Source of the DNA: Panonychus citri
Lineage: Eukaryota; Arthropoda; Arachnida; Trombidiformes; Tetranychidae
Length of the DNA: 64,000 bases
Assembly: GCF_014898815.1 (NCBI RefSeq)
Contig: NW_026515544.1
Location: 1,302,001-1,366,000 of the forward strand
Direction of reading: 5' to 3'
Shown piece by piece: positions 1-13,003 of this stretch (positions are counted from its first letter, which is position 1; each line of letters begins with the position of its first letter). The position numbers and the translations under genes were made by a program. The notes under the pieces were generated by a model that saw nothing but the letters and a program-made list of their open reading frames with translations, did no database searches and was not told the origin of the DNA.

Positions 1-114
1 CACTTGATTTTTACCTTTTCTTGTTTTAATTGTTTACAATTTAATGTGATTTGTTATCGTTGATCATTTAATTTATTATATTGTTTGAAAGTTAATTGTT
101 TTTCCAATTGCGAA
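1..114 (+). promoter_or_regulatory. Upstream region of URM1
   Basis: This AT-rich stretch precedes the URM1 start codon and presumably holds its promoter and short 5' UTR. I see no clear TATA box and no coding sequence. The window edge cuts whatever lies further upstream. Confidence 0.3.
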
Positions 115-440
115 ATGTCATCTAATCGAGAATCATCCTCACTGAAAGTTACGATTGAGTTCAAGGGTGGAATGGAATTGCTGTTTGGTAATGAGACAAG
201 GAAAGAACTGGATTTAAATGTGATGATTTAAGTGATTGTTGGACAATTAAGGATCTAATTAACCTGTTAAAGGAGAAACATTTAAAGGAAAGACCTGAAT
301 TGTTTGTCGTCAATGAGACGATTCGTCCTGGAGTTTTAATTCTGGTCAACGATGTTGATTGGGAGATTTTAGGTGAAAATGAATATAAATTACAAAATGG
401 CGACAAGATACTCTTCATATCAACATTACATGGTGGTTAA
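115..440 (+). CDS. URM1: Ubiquitin-related modifier 1 (URM1), interrupted by a one-base loss
   Basis: URM1 is a small ubiquitin-fold protein. Its C-terminal glycine is activated by the Uba4/MOCS3 E1 enzyme; it then carries sulfur for 2-thiolation of wobble U34 in cytosolic tRNAs and can be conjugated to proteins. The ATG at 115 opens a frame with the N-terminal strand (KVTIEFKGGMELLF). That frame stops at 229-231. The rest continues without a gap in the frame starting at 222 (WTIKDLINLL, LKERPELF, RPGVLILVNDVDWEILGE) and ends in the diagnostic FISTLHGG followed by TAA at 438-440. Both halves align with the family and together give about 108 residues, close to the usual ~100. One base is therefore missing around 217-222. 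No GT-AG intron restores the frame, so a sequence error or a very recent inactivation is most likely. The gene has a single exon. Identity is near certain; functional state is not. Confidence 0.9.
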
Positions 441-1196
441 TTGTCTCTCTCCATACCGGATACTACAATTGAGATTAGATGGTAACAATCAATCATCATA
501 ATCATATCACTCGAATTTATCTCAAATTGTTCATCTCTATATATTGATACACTTAATAGAAAAATATTCTTTACTATTTTCATTTCTCTCTCTCACTCTC
601 TCACTCAATCTCACTCACTCACGCACTCATTCATTTACTCTCTCATGTTTGGTACAATATGGAAGCAAAAAAATGTCAAAGAAAAACTAATACGGAAAAG
701 CAATTGAAGAAGAATCAATTTAAAAGGATAAACTCGAAAATTTAAATTCTATGTAAAGTTGATTGTAAACAGAAAAAGGGTTTCGATTAGACCGAAGGAG
801 CAAAAAGGAAAAGGTTATATTTTCCAGAAGAGAAAATGAAAGAAACTCAATTTTCACCCTGAAAGAGATGAAAAAATTGATTCTTCTCAAATTATTCATC
901 ATTTCGCTGATTCAAACATTAACATTTGCAAATGGAAAATTATGACAATAAGAAAATCAAAGGAGGAACAATTTGATGAACATCCAAAGAACAACAATGA
1001 ATCCATGAGAATATAAAATTCTATCACCATGATGATGAACAAGATGACGAACAAGAAGAGAAATTGTCAAAGCTAAAAGATGATTTTCGAAAGAGTAAAG
1101 ATGAAAAATAATCTCAACCGACTGTAGATGTATACATAATGCGTAATACAGTTTTTTCTTTCTAATACCAAGAAGATGAGAATGATGATGATGATG

Positions 1197-1198
<2 letters not shown>

Positions 1199-1229
<31 letters not shown>
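1199..1229. repeat. (TC)n microsatellite, about 15 units
   Basis: Uninterrupted TC dinucleotides directly after a short GAT run. Confidence 0.95.
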
Positions 1230-1230
<1 letters not shown>

Positions 1231-1279
1231 AATTTTCTACAAAATTGGTCTTTCACTTTCTCTTCTTCTTTGTCATATC

Positions 1280-1288
1280 GCCTAAGGC
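1280..1288. promoter_or_regulatory. AP-2-type palindrome GCCTAAGGC
   Basis: GCC-N3-GGC is the core site bound by AP-2 dimers. Here it sits inside a longer perfect palindrome (ATATCGCC-TAA-GGCGATAT, 1276-1294). Binding is inferred from sequence only. Confidence 0.4.
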
Positions 1289-1778
1289 GATATATTTCCT
1301 TCTAATAACAGGGAGAGAACTAAAAACGTATTATGTATGTACAATCAGTAGAGAGATTATTTTTACTCTTCTACAAATTTCATTCTATTCTCTTTTTTAT
1401 ATTCTTCATCTTCATCTTCATCTTCTTCCTCCTTCTTTTTAACCAGAATAATGTTTAATATTTGTCATAACTTTCATGTAGATTTAATAACAAAGATGTA
1501 GCATTTATATTCAGGGAAAAGAAAAGAAAAATTTAATGATAAACTTTTTCCGTTTTCTTTTTGTGGAATTTTTTTTATTCTCTTCTCTATTTTGTTTTAA
1601 TTCGAAACATTTGTTATTATATTATCTTGATACACATTCGAACAATAATAATATTGTAACAATTAAGTTAATTGTCAAGTCGAAATCATCATCATTCTAA
1701 ATGATTACGTTTTCTTTTCTCCAAAGTAAATGTTACACTTTTCGATCATGTAATTAATTGTTCCAATCGATTGTTATA

Positions 1779-2006
1779 CAGCCAAAGACTTCGAGTTTGC
1801 AACACTTTCTAAATCATTCACGCAGTTGAATATAATCAATGAGAGATACAGTTAACCCAAAGATATGATGATAAGTCTGTCCACTAATTTAAGTGATTTA
1901 GTCTCAAAATGGTCAACTAATTAGATATCAAAAGTTATCTTTATTTGCTTATCATTGACTTCGTGAATGATTTAAAAAGTGGTTGCAAACTCAAAGTCTT
2001 TGGCTG
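1779..2006. mobile_element. MITE, Tc1/mariner-like, family A copy 1 (228 bp)
   Basis: The element begins CAGCCAAAGACTTCGAG and ends CTCAAAGTCTTTGGCTG, so its ends form terminal inverted repeats of about 25-30 bases with a few mismatches. It is flanked by TA on both sides (1777-1778 and 2007-2008), the target duplication typical of Tc1/mariner. It has no coding capacity, so it is a non-autonomous miniature element. A second copy lies at 23,654-23,866. Confidence 0.85.
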
Positions 2007-5000
2007 TATTTCATTAATTGCGTCTCTTAATTGTTGTTATTTTCTAGTATTCGTGTTAATCAATTTACTTTGTAATCTATTGATTTGATTTGATTTGATT
2101 TTTCAATCTTTTCATGGTGAATCTTAATCTCTTCCTTAATCAATTACACTTATAGACTCTTGATTGTTGTTGTTGTTGTTGTTGCTCTTTGATTTGATTG
2201 ATTTATCTACAACTGTTTAATTAGATTTGGATTACTAAATCATTACCCAATCCTTGACAGTCCAATTAATTTTGATGAACAAATTAAATTGTTTCAGTGA
2301 TAAACAAAACAAGAGTTAATCTCAATCCAATGAATGAACAAAATTTTTCAATTTCTTACACAAAACGATTGATATTAAATTAGTTGTTAGCTTTTCCTTT
2401 GAAATAATTAACGTCACAATTTACTAATTTTATGGTGATACTGGTGGCACCTTAGCTAACAATTAAAATAAAATTAAAATCTAGAGAAAAGTCAATTAAT
2501 GATTTGATGTAATTAACGATTTAAGATAAATTGTTTTCAATGAGAAATCAACAAAATTCATCAAACATTTAGATTGAAGTTTAATTTTTAGAAACACTAA
2601 CAATTAAGTTACTCTCTTGATTGGTAAATTTAATTGACAACAATCAGTAAATTGTGACACACTGTTAATTTAACATATAATTAAGATATATATACATCTT
2701 ACTATCATGATTGAAAATGATTTAATTAAAAATGATAGACACAATAAAGTTGATTACAAATTTAATGAAACTTTTTGATCATCTTGATTAACTTAATTTC
2801 ACAACAATTTATGATTGCATCTCAATTAACCAAAGTAATACAATAACAATTAACAACAATTAACATAATAATAAGTACGAGGATATGTATATATGTATCT
2901 ATATCAAGATTTAATCAAGAAAAGTTAATCAGTTGAAACAAATCAATCAATCAAAGTTAATCAAGAATCAAAATCAAAAAATAAAACAACAAGAAAAAGT
3001 CAATAAATTAAAAACCATTGAAAATCAATTGAGATTAATATTAGTAGGATGTTCACAATTAAAAACATAAATTACTCTCGGTTGTTGTTAGTTAATTGTT
3101 ATCATGGTAACAATTTAAATTATCATATTTAAGTTTTGTTTGTTAATCATAATTGTAAATAATCATAATCATGATAATAATCAAATCAAATCAACTGCAC
3201 CTCAAGAATCAGAAACATACAAAGTTTCATGTTCTTAAAAAAGTTTTTCATTCTGGTTTTCAGCTTCTGTTGTTAATTTTTAATCATTAATAATTGCTGT
3301 TAATTTAATGATGATGATGATAATGATTACATGATGATGATGAGAAAATGATGATAAAAAAGATGAGGATGAGATTGAATAATTTTCTCATTGAAAATTA
3401 TTGATCATTGAAAGGAAAAATTAAATTGCTCTTGTTGTTGTTTTTTTTCATTTAAGATCAATGGATAAGGTTAAAAAACTTTCATTGGACAATTTAAATT
3501 ATCATTAGAATAGTTAATTGTTGATTAGCTATTAGTTAACTAATTGTTCATTTGATTACTAACCCACTCACCATCAACATATCATCACCATTATCATGAT
3601 TTACAATCAACATCACGAATCATAATTAACTGAAACAAATATTTAATCATAACAATTAAATGTTATTAATTTGCTTCTGATTTAATCCTGATTTAAATAG
3701 TATTTCAATTTCTGATTGTGAGAAATTAAATTGCTACTGATTGTTATCAATTAGAATCAACAATTAGTTACCATGTTTCCATTAACTTAAACTCTTTAAT
3801 TGTTAACAATTAAAACTCACTGAAACAATGGAAACTTTTTCTGTTAACTAATTTAATTTACTTTTCGCAATCATCATATTAACCATTTCTATTTTTGATT
3901 GATTAATTAATTGATCTGTGAAGTTAATCAACAAATTGTTGTTGTTTTTTTTTCCTTCCACTTAATTATAATCATCGTAATTTTTTGTTTCGTTAATTGT
4001 TGTCTCCTTTGATGGTAATCAAATTAACGTAATGTTTAATTAAAAGAAGCAAAAATTTTTCCTTCTTCATCTCTAAACCTTTTTACTCCTTGATTAGATT
4101 TTAATTAGTCTTCACTATCAGTTAATTAGATCCTAACCAAACCATACTAATTAACATTATCTTCATCATCATCATCATCTTTTTAATAACAATTAGTTTA
4201 TTACTCTATTTAATCAAAGTAAATGAAAAAAAAAACTTCCACCAAAGTGAATGGTAAATGTTGATTACATTGGAAATCAAAATGATTTTTTGTCTCTTTT
4301 TCTTGATTGTAATTAACTATTACTACTTTATTTTAATAGTAATCAATGTTAAAATGATTAACTATCTCTCATTCACTCATTACAATTAAATATTCATTAG
4401 TAAACCTGAAAATTTAGATAATAATAATACAACTACAATTAACTAAACTACAATTAATATTATTGAAACAACATCATGATAATCTTAATAATATAACATT
4501 AACCTTCAATAGTTAACAATAATTAACATCAACAATTAACTCTATCTCAAGAGTTTATCAGAGTATCAAGTAAATGCTAATCATAATCAACATGATAATG
4601 ATTAAGAAACATGAAAATAACCAAGGAAAATCTGAATAATAATAATCAAGAAATGTGAAATTAATCAACAATTAATAAACAAAATCGCAAGACAATTTGT
4701 CAAATTTCAACATTGAATCTAAATCAATTGATAACAGATATTGAATATTATAAATTATATGATCAATCACCATTATCATCTTAATTGTAATTAAATATTT
4801 CGGGTGTCATCTTAATTATAATTACACTAAATAATAATAATAATAAATCTTAACACAAGAATCTTAATCAACTTATATTTAGCCAGATAAATTCAATCCT
4901 TGGATTCTGAACAGTTTCAGTGTTCAACTATAATTAAGTAAACGATATTATTATTATCATTATATTATCATCATCTGAATAAAATGTCAATTAATTATCT

Positions 5001-8000
5001 TCATCATCATCATCATCATCTGAAGGAATGTTCATCCCTCCCCTTGATTATTATTCTATGAAAAAAAAGCTTCTTCATGATTCTTACCTGAACCATGATA
5101 ATATTACGATAGGAGGAGTCGATGGGATCGGCAGAAGCTTAAATTACAAATGATAATCAAGTAAATTTATTAATTCTAATTCATTAGAACTTTTTTTTCG
5201 TATATGAGAAACAATTAAATCAACAGTAGATTTTTTTTCCTCTCGACTTCTTAATATATATTAGGTAATTAAAAGGAACCCATTGCAAACCGAATACAAT
5301 GTTTACCTTTAGGAATAAGTGAGTTTCGAACAAACAAAAAAAACGAATTTTTTTTTCTTCTTTTATTCTAAATTGCATCTCACTCTCACTCTCTCTCTCT
5401 CATTTAGCTCCCCAATTACTCGCATCCTCCCACTCATCTACTTGTCTTCCTACAGGTAATCATCATCATCATCATTACGATTAATTGTTGATTGTGATTT
5501 AAATTGTTCTCGGTTAATTGTTGGTTTCGTGTTAACAAGTTACTTGTTCATCTCTTTGGGTTAACTGATTGTGATGATTTTTGTTTTGTTAATTTCTGCT
5601 TCTTGGTTGCAGTTTAATTGTGATTAAATTGTTATAGGTTGATTGTTGTTGTTACCCAGGTATAATAATTAATCTTTATAGTTACATTATATATATTAGT
5701 TTAATATTATTTACCCTTAGGGTGAATAAATTGTTGGCCTGGTAATTTGTTGATTCTGTTGTCATGATAATAATGATATGTAATCATACAGAATCTTTAA
5801 TAACAATTAGAAATCTGAAAATTTAGTAAACTTAATTTTCTCGTTTAATTTTTTTCTTCTTCTTGTTCTTGATTTTGTGATTAAAGATAATCAAGGAATA
5901 CAAATTAACTAACATTATCATCATTCACTTGATTGTTTCAGTAGTTAACCATGATAATTACCATTGTGATTAGTTGATAACAATTAAATAAATCAGAAGT
6001 TAATTGTATCTTTGGTATTATAATAATAATTGATTCTCATTTTGTTTGTTGTTGTTTTTTTTGATTCACAAACAATTAAAATAATTTAACGAAACAAAAA
6101 CCATTCCAACAAGATAATTTGTTAATTGTTGGGATGATTGTGAACTTAAATTATTGATGAAATTTATTTATATTCAATATTTAATTGCAAATCAATAACC
6201 GGCAATTAAATTGATTGATCTGGTTATTTGATTACAATTAGCATGACTATCAAGATGATGATTAAAACTGGATTATATTTGATCATCAAATGTTAAATTG
6301 TGTGTAAAATTTTTAGTTTATTAACCAATCTTTAAATTATCTTAATCATTAACAGTTGATTATATTAAATTGTGATTAAAATTGTGAAGAAAAACAAAAA
6401 TTAAATTAAATCGTGATGTTGACAGCTCATATTATAATCAATTTTAAAATTACGGGTTAATTGTGATTAAACTAAAATGTTTATCAGGTTAATTGTAGAC
6501 ACTTAATCAAATTTTCTTGTTTCCCTTAATTATTTGTATCTTAATTGTCTTGTAAATTAATATAAACAATCAACTAATACACATGATGACCATTGATGAT
6601 CAGTCATTAAATTGTTCAATATTAACTTTGTAATCGTTTAATTAACTTGATTGTTAATTATCAAAGTGATTATGAGATTTGGTTTAATTAATTGCAGCTC
6701 AAGTTAATAATCAAGATGGATCACAATTAGTTAAAATCTATGAGTAATTAACTAAAATCAGTTGATGATAATAACAATTTAGATCAAGAATCAACTGATC
6801 ACACCTTGAATGTTGATTAAATTTGATTTAATCACTTAATGAATTAAGAAAAAAAAATTAAGACGATTATCTAGTTTAAATTTTTAATCATATTAGTAAC
6901 AATTTAATTAATTGTGTTAATTCAGTTGAAAATGATCAAAGTAAAACAAGAAAAGTTAATCTTAATCAATTACCAAAACCAATCATAATTAAAGTGAAAT
7001 ATTTTGACAATTAGTAAATTGTGCAAAGAGAAAGGACAATTAATCCAATTGTATTAAGATGGATAATCACAATTAACTAATTACAAGAGCAAGAAAATCC
7101 AACACTGAAAAAGCCAAATCACCAACAATTAACAATTAAATCTAGTTGGGGTCATGAATTAAATAGTAATGATGTTTAATCACAATTTAATGGTTGCAAT
7201 GAATGGAAATTATTTAATTGCTGTCAATTGGCATATTTATAATCACAATGATTAAAATAAATTAACAACTTACTTTTGTTTTATTTGACAATTAAACATG
7301 CGACCAAATTAAAAGATACAATTTCTAAATTGTTATTATCATTATGACAAAGACAAACAATTTAATTTAAGAGAGTAACGATAACCAGTAATTAACTTTA
7401 ATTGTTCAATCTGCTTTAAAGTTCACCTTCATTAGTAGTTAATTACGTTCATTACACCTAAATTGTTGTGAATCAACAACACAATCAACAAAAGGATCAA
7501 CAATGTTATACTTAAATAGCCGTGACAAGCATAACAACAATGATGAAATTTATATCTTCTCATCATCATCATATTCCTGGTCATCATTATCATCCTAATC
7601 TTAATCACAATCAAAATGTATCACAAACAATCAAGGTAAATGTTTTTCCGTTGAATATTTGAAATGCAAAACTTTGAAAGTGTTAATTTTAATTGTTAAC
7701 AATTGTGTTGGTCTAACAAATTATGTAATTTGATTGAATTAATGAAACAATTAAAGTCAAAAAACTAATGTCATTTCTGAGTGTGAGTCTCTCTCTCTCT
7801 CTCTCTCTGATTTAATTTAGTTAATAATAAATATCAAGTTAGAAATGATTGTAAACAATTAAGAAAGTTTGAAAACTTTGGGTTAGGTCAATGATTAACA
7901 TTGTCGTGGTTAATTTGATTTATTATTGCACTTTAATCATTATTTATCTCATCTTTCTGTTGTTCATCATCTTAATTGTGATTAGTTGATTTTTTTTTCG

Positions 8001-11000
8001 CAAAAAAAAGATGAATTATCAACAATGAGAGAGTGAGAAATTATAAATTGTCAGTTTAACTGAATTAATATTAATTAAATTAACACACACACACACACAA
8101 GGAGAGACAGAAACGTTAACCTTTAGACTGAGAATTGAAATTGAAACTTTTTCTCCTTAAAAAAGTTTTTTCTCTGAAAAATAATAACAATTTTCGAGCA
8201 GAATTTTCAATTATTATCATTACCTGAACTCTTTATCATTATCACTTACAATCATCATCATCATTTTCATCATCCTTATCATCATCTCACGTATCTTCTT
8301 CATCTTCTCACTTGTAGTCGCCCCATTCACTTCAATTAATATTAAGAAGATGGAGAAAAAAAAACCAGGAAAAACATTGGATAATCTTTGTTGATCATTG
8401 ATGAGGATCAAGACGAGGATGAAGATAAGGATGAAGATAAAGGGGAGGGACAGTTACAGTTGACCATTAATGTAATTTCATCCCATTAGTTATCTTCCTC
8501 ATCATTTTTCTGTCTACGAAAAAAAAGATCATTAGATTTTTTCTACTTCTCTCTCTCTCTCTCTCTCTCTTCTCTCTTATCATCATTATCATCTTCTTTA
8601 GCATCCTCATCCTCATCTTCATCTTGCAAAGTTGATGATTAATGATAATCTAGTCTTGATTTTTTCTTCTTCTTGATAATCTTACAAAAATTTACCTTCT
8701 CAATTGAATCTCTTCATATTCAAGGTAATCATTTTTCTTCATCTCCTACCTGATTAAGCTCATTTCGTATATGATTATATCAATTTCACAATTTTGATCA
8801 CATACTTTGATAATAATCAATTGATTTAATTCAGTTTCAGTATATTCAGTAATCAGGGTGGCCCAATAACCAAACATGATACATTCCTAATTATATTGAT
8901 TTAGTTTAATTATACAAGTAAAACAATTAACTTTGATCTAGATTTTACATTCTCAAATTATGATTAATATCAATTAACTTTAATTGTTTATCGATAATAT
9001 TATTAATCAATATAATTGTTCAAAGGATCAAATTTAACATTTAATTTTCATTAATTTACATTTTAATTGTTATTGATTTGGTTGTGAAAAGTTTTTACTT
9101 TAGTATTGATCATTTAACTTTATTTCAATTGATTACAATCATTGTTTAATTTAATTTAATTTAGTGTCAATAGAGTTATCAATTGATGATGATTAACATG
9201 ATAAACAGTTTGAATATATTAATTGGATTAACTTAAATTGTATTAATTTGATTTGATTGTCTTATCATCATCATGTTTTGGTAAAATAAAAATGATTGGC
9301 CTTTGATAACTAGATTGATGGTCATTGTGTCCTAAGTTAACTAAATCAACTTGATTAATTTAATTGTGATCAATGGATAAAATTAAGTCTAATTGTGATT
9401 GGGATTGTCTAATTGAATCAAATTGTAAATCTAAATCAAATTTATCTTCCAGGAAGATGAGTTGTTGATGATGATAATCATGGAGACGGAGTAAATAATC
9501 ATAATCAATATTTACCCTTTAAATTGAAAACCAAAGGAAACATGAAAAAGGCCATCGGTCATTTTGAGGTCATTTTATTGACATAAACGATTAACATTTG
9601 GACAATCAAATGATAATAGACATTCAACTTTTATCGTGGTCATCACTGGTCATCATTATCCTTTATCTTCAACTCTTTTGTTGTTCATGTTTTTGTTATG
9701 GTAACAATTTTTATCTTCCTCATCTCTTTTTATCAGCATCTCTCTCTCTCTCTCTCAGTGGCTTAAAGTGATGAGGATGATGTTGATGATGATGATGATA
9801 AGAAGGTGGTTGATAGGGTGAGTGGGTGAAGGGTCAAGGGATGACTTATGTCCACTTAAATCACACAAACACAGACACTTCCCATCATCAGCTCATCATC
9901 ATCAGTTAGATTATGATGAAGATATTAACTAACCCTAAACATTGAATAACAGTTACAGGTCATGAGAAAAGATTAACAACAATTTAATCAACAATTAGAA
10001 TGAAAAATGAAAGATAATTAATATGATGAAATAATGAATTAATGAGAGAAAGAGATTAACTTAATCCCTTACAAGATTAGATTAAGATGAATAGCCAATA
10101 ATAAATAAACAAAAATGGATCAACTTGAAGATTATTTCAATTTCATCTAATCATATTTTTTATATAAATTCACTTTAATCTTATCAACAATTAAAGTCTC
10201 ATCATGTATTAATAATAATATCCCATAAGCACGATTAAGTATTAGTATTACAACAATCAGTTAATTTGTCTGATAATGAAAACTTGGAATCGATTATAAT
10301 TAATAATCAATCACAAGGCAGAGACCAATAGTCAAGACTAATCAACAATTAAGACCCAAATCGTTGACCATTATGATTAAATGTGAAAATATGATTTCTC
10401 AAAATGATTAACTTAATCATCTATCTCACTTTCTATATATACACGTTACAATTGATTATAATTTAACACGCAAACTAAATTAAAATGATTAACTAAATAA
10501 TTTTGAGGGAAAATGATTTTCCCTTAACCGAATCTAAAAATTAACTCTAAACCAGATTAACTAATTTTCTGTTGATTATAATTGAACTTTAATCGATTGT
10601 CTTTTAAATGGTTAATCATTTTCGCGATTGTAATTAATATAAAATACTAATCACAATCAGAATTATCTGAATGAATTAAATTTTCTTTTTCCTTCCTAAA
10701 TGATTAAGATTGAAGATGTTAGAATCTCAATTAACTTTGACAGTAACAATTAATGAATTTTAATTAAATAACCAGTCAACGAGAACAATTTATTTTAATT
10801 ATCAATGGTTAATCAATAACTTTGACCATCATCATCAGTAATTAAAAAATTAACCACAAAGATTTTGTTTAAAAAAATTGATTCAATAATTCAAATTTAA
10901 TTATCAACAAAATGGGTTAACAATTATGATTTACAATTGATAATCAACTAAACAATTAACACAAGTGAATAAATATATTTAATCACCAATAGTAATTAAT

Positions 11001-11266
11001 GGATCTTAGTGATTTAATTAGTAAACTTTAATTGAATTTAAATTGTTGTCATTGAATTGAAGGATAAGAGTACAAAATAAAAAAACTTTCAACCAACTCA
11101 ACAATTAAAGTTAATTGTTGATTGAGTTTGTTTAACAGGATGGAATTGATTAAACCCATAACCATTGGAAATGTCTATGTGTTCATCTAAATTGTGACAA
11201 TTAAATTGTAACAATTTAATTTTATTTAATAAAAAAAAGTGTTTCTTTTCTGTGATCTATCATTTA

Positions 11267-11277
11267 GCCCTGAGGGC
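11267..11277. promoter_or_regulatory. AP-2-type site GCCCTGAGGGC
   Basis: This closely matches the vertebrate AP-2 consensus (SCCTSRGGS), within AGCCCTGAGGGCT in an otherwise AT-rich region. Function is inferred. Confidence 0.45.
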
Positions 11278-12971
11278 TTTTCCTTTTGATTACAGAAAAC
11301 AAATTGTTGAAACATTTTCTATTCAATTAGATTCTCTGATCAGGTTGATTAAATTATCATCTAAGATTGATCAAGATGTTTAATCCAAGTAGATTAATTA
11401 GTTAATCATTAATCCTATTTCTCGGATTAGTAAACTGTTAAAAATGGAGATGATAAAATTATCTCTCAAGTGATTAACTTGATTGTCATTTCCTTTATAA
11501 ACTCCAATGGATTTCCAGTTAAATATATTAATACGTTTGATTGATTGTCAATCTGATTTCCGATTGAATTTATTTCTCTCGGTGAAATTAATTTGATAGG
11601 AAATTGTTCATTTGTATTAAATATCTGTTCTTGACAAGTAGAGCAATCAAATCAAACAATCAACTGATTCTGAAATTGTGAACTAAAATCAAAACAATCA
11701 CCTAACGATAATCAGTCAAACCCTTTTACAATTTATCAATTTATTGCTGAGGTTCAGGTTAATATCAATTAAGGTGCTAATTATGATAAGCTAGATGATG
11801 ATAATTGTGATGATGATGAGGATGAGGATGAAGACGATTAAGGATAAAGGCTCAAACCCAACATGAATTAAGGAGTGGGTTGAAATGTCATCTGAATTTC
11901 AATGAATGATTAAGTTGGAAAAAAAAAGTTACCATTTTTTTGTTTCTTGATTAACTTCAAAATCAATTTAATCATCAGAAAGATGATGATGATGATTAAC
12001 ATGATAATCATCTTCATCTTTTAAATTACCTTCTTACCTTGATCTTAATTTTTTTTATCTTCCTCATCATCATCTTAATTTTTTCCTCTCTCTCTCTTTC
12101 CTCTTGTCAATTCATCTTTCTCGTATCTGTCAATGGGTGCAGTTGAGATGATGATGATTATCATGATCCTCATCCTCATCATCATTATCAACAACAATCA
12201 GAATCAATATTAATAATTGATTGACTTGATTATCATCTATTATCATCAAAATGATTTTAATGATAATCATTATACTGAAACAATGTTTACAATAAATGTT
12301 ACCAAATGTTCAATTGTTGAATTAAAAATAATCATGAAAAATTAATTAACTTTCATCATGATTTAAATATTAAATGATTGATAGGAAATGAATCAAATGA
12401 AATCAAATTTAATTGTTTATCAGGTGTAAACAAAAGTTAAAAACATGAAACAAACAATTAAATCAAGGTAACAAAATAACATAAATCAATGACACTTAAT
12501 CATCATCATCATGTTCAAAACTGATTAACAATAATAAGTAACAATTTAATATTGAAATATGATATTAACAGTTGTAATGATTAAATGAGATGATGAGATG
12601 ATGAAAGGTTGAAATTATCATCATGATGATCATCATCATCTTCAGATAATGAAGATGAAGATGATTTGATTGCCCTATGGGAATGATCGTGATCACCTGA
12701 TTATCAGCAAATTAGTGAAAACAATGAGAAGAAAGTAAAATGTAAGAGATTTTCATCTTATTCTTACTCTATATTATTTTCTCATCATCATTATCATCAT
12801 GAAGATAAAAAATGATAAAAAAAATCCCATAGACTCACACAAGGAATAACAATTTTAATGGATTCTCATGTAAGGGTAACAATATTTTACTTTCATGCAA
12901 AAATATCAACAAGAATTGAAATAGTTTTCCCTTTGACAATATAATGATAATGATGAAGATGAGGATGAACC

Positions 12972-12998
<27 letters not shown>
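12972..12998. repeat. (AG)n microsatellite
   Basis: Uninterrupted AG dinucleotides. Confidence 0.95.

Positions 12999-13003
<5 letters not shown>

Larger units (their letters stand above)
441..1777. other. Intergenic, no gene seen
   Basis: No supportable gene follows URM1. The stretch holds short CTCACTC runs near 580-640, a CT microsatellite at 1199-1229, and a 19-base palindrome around 1276-1294 containing an AP-2-type core. Short open frames here read through the microsatellites and are not convincing. Confidence 0.6.

Noticed and set aside
188..232. Possible 45-base intron explaining the URM1 frame change
   Set aside because: GTAATG...TTAAG is divisible by three and does not bring the two URM1 halves into one frame; it would also delete conserved sequence.
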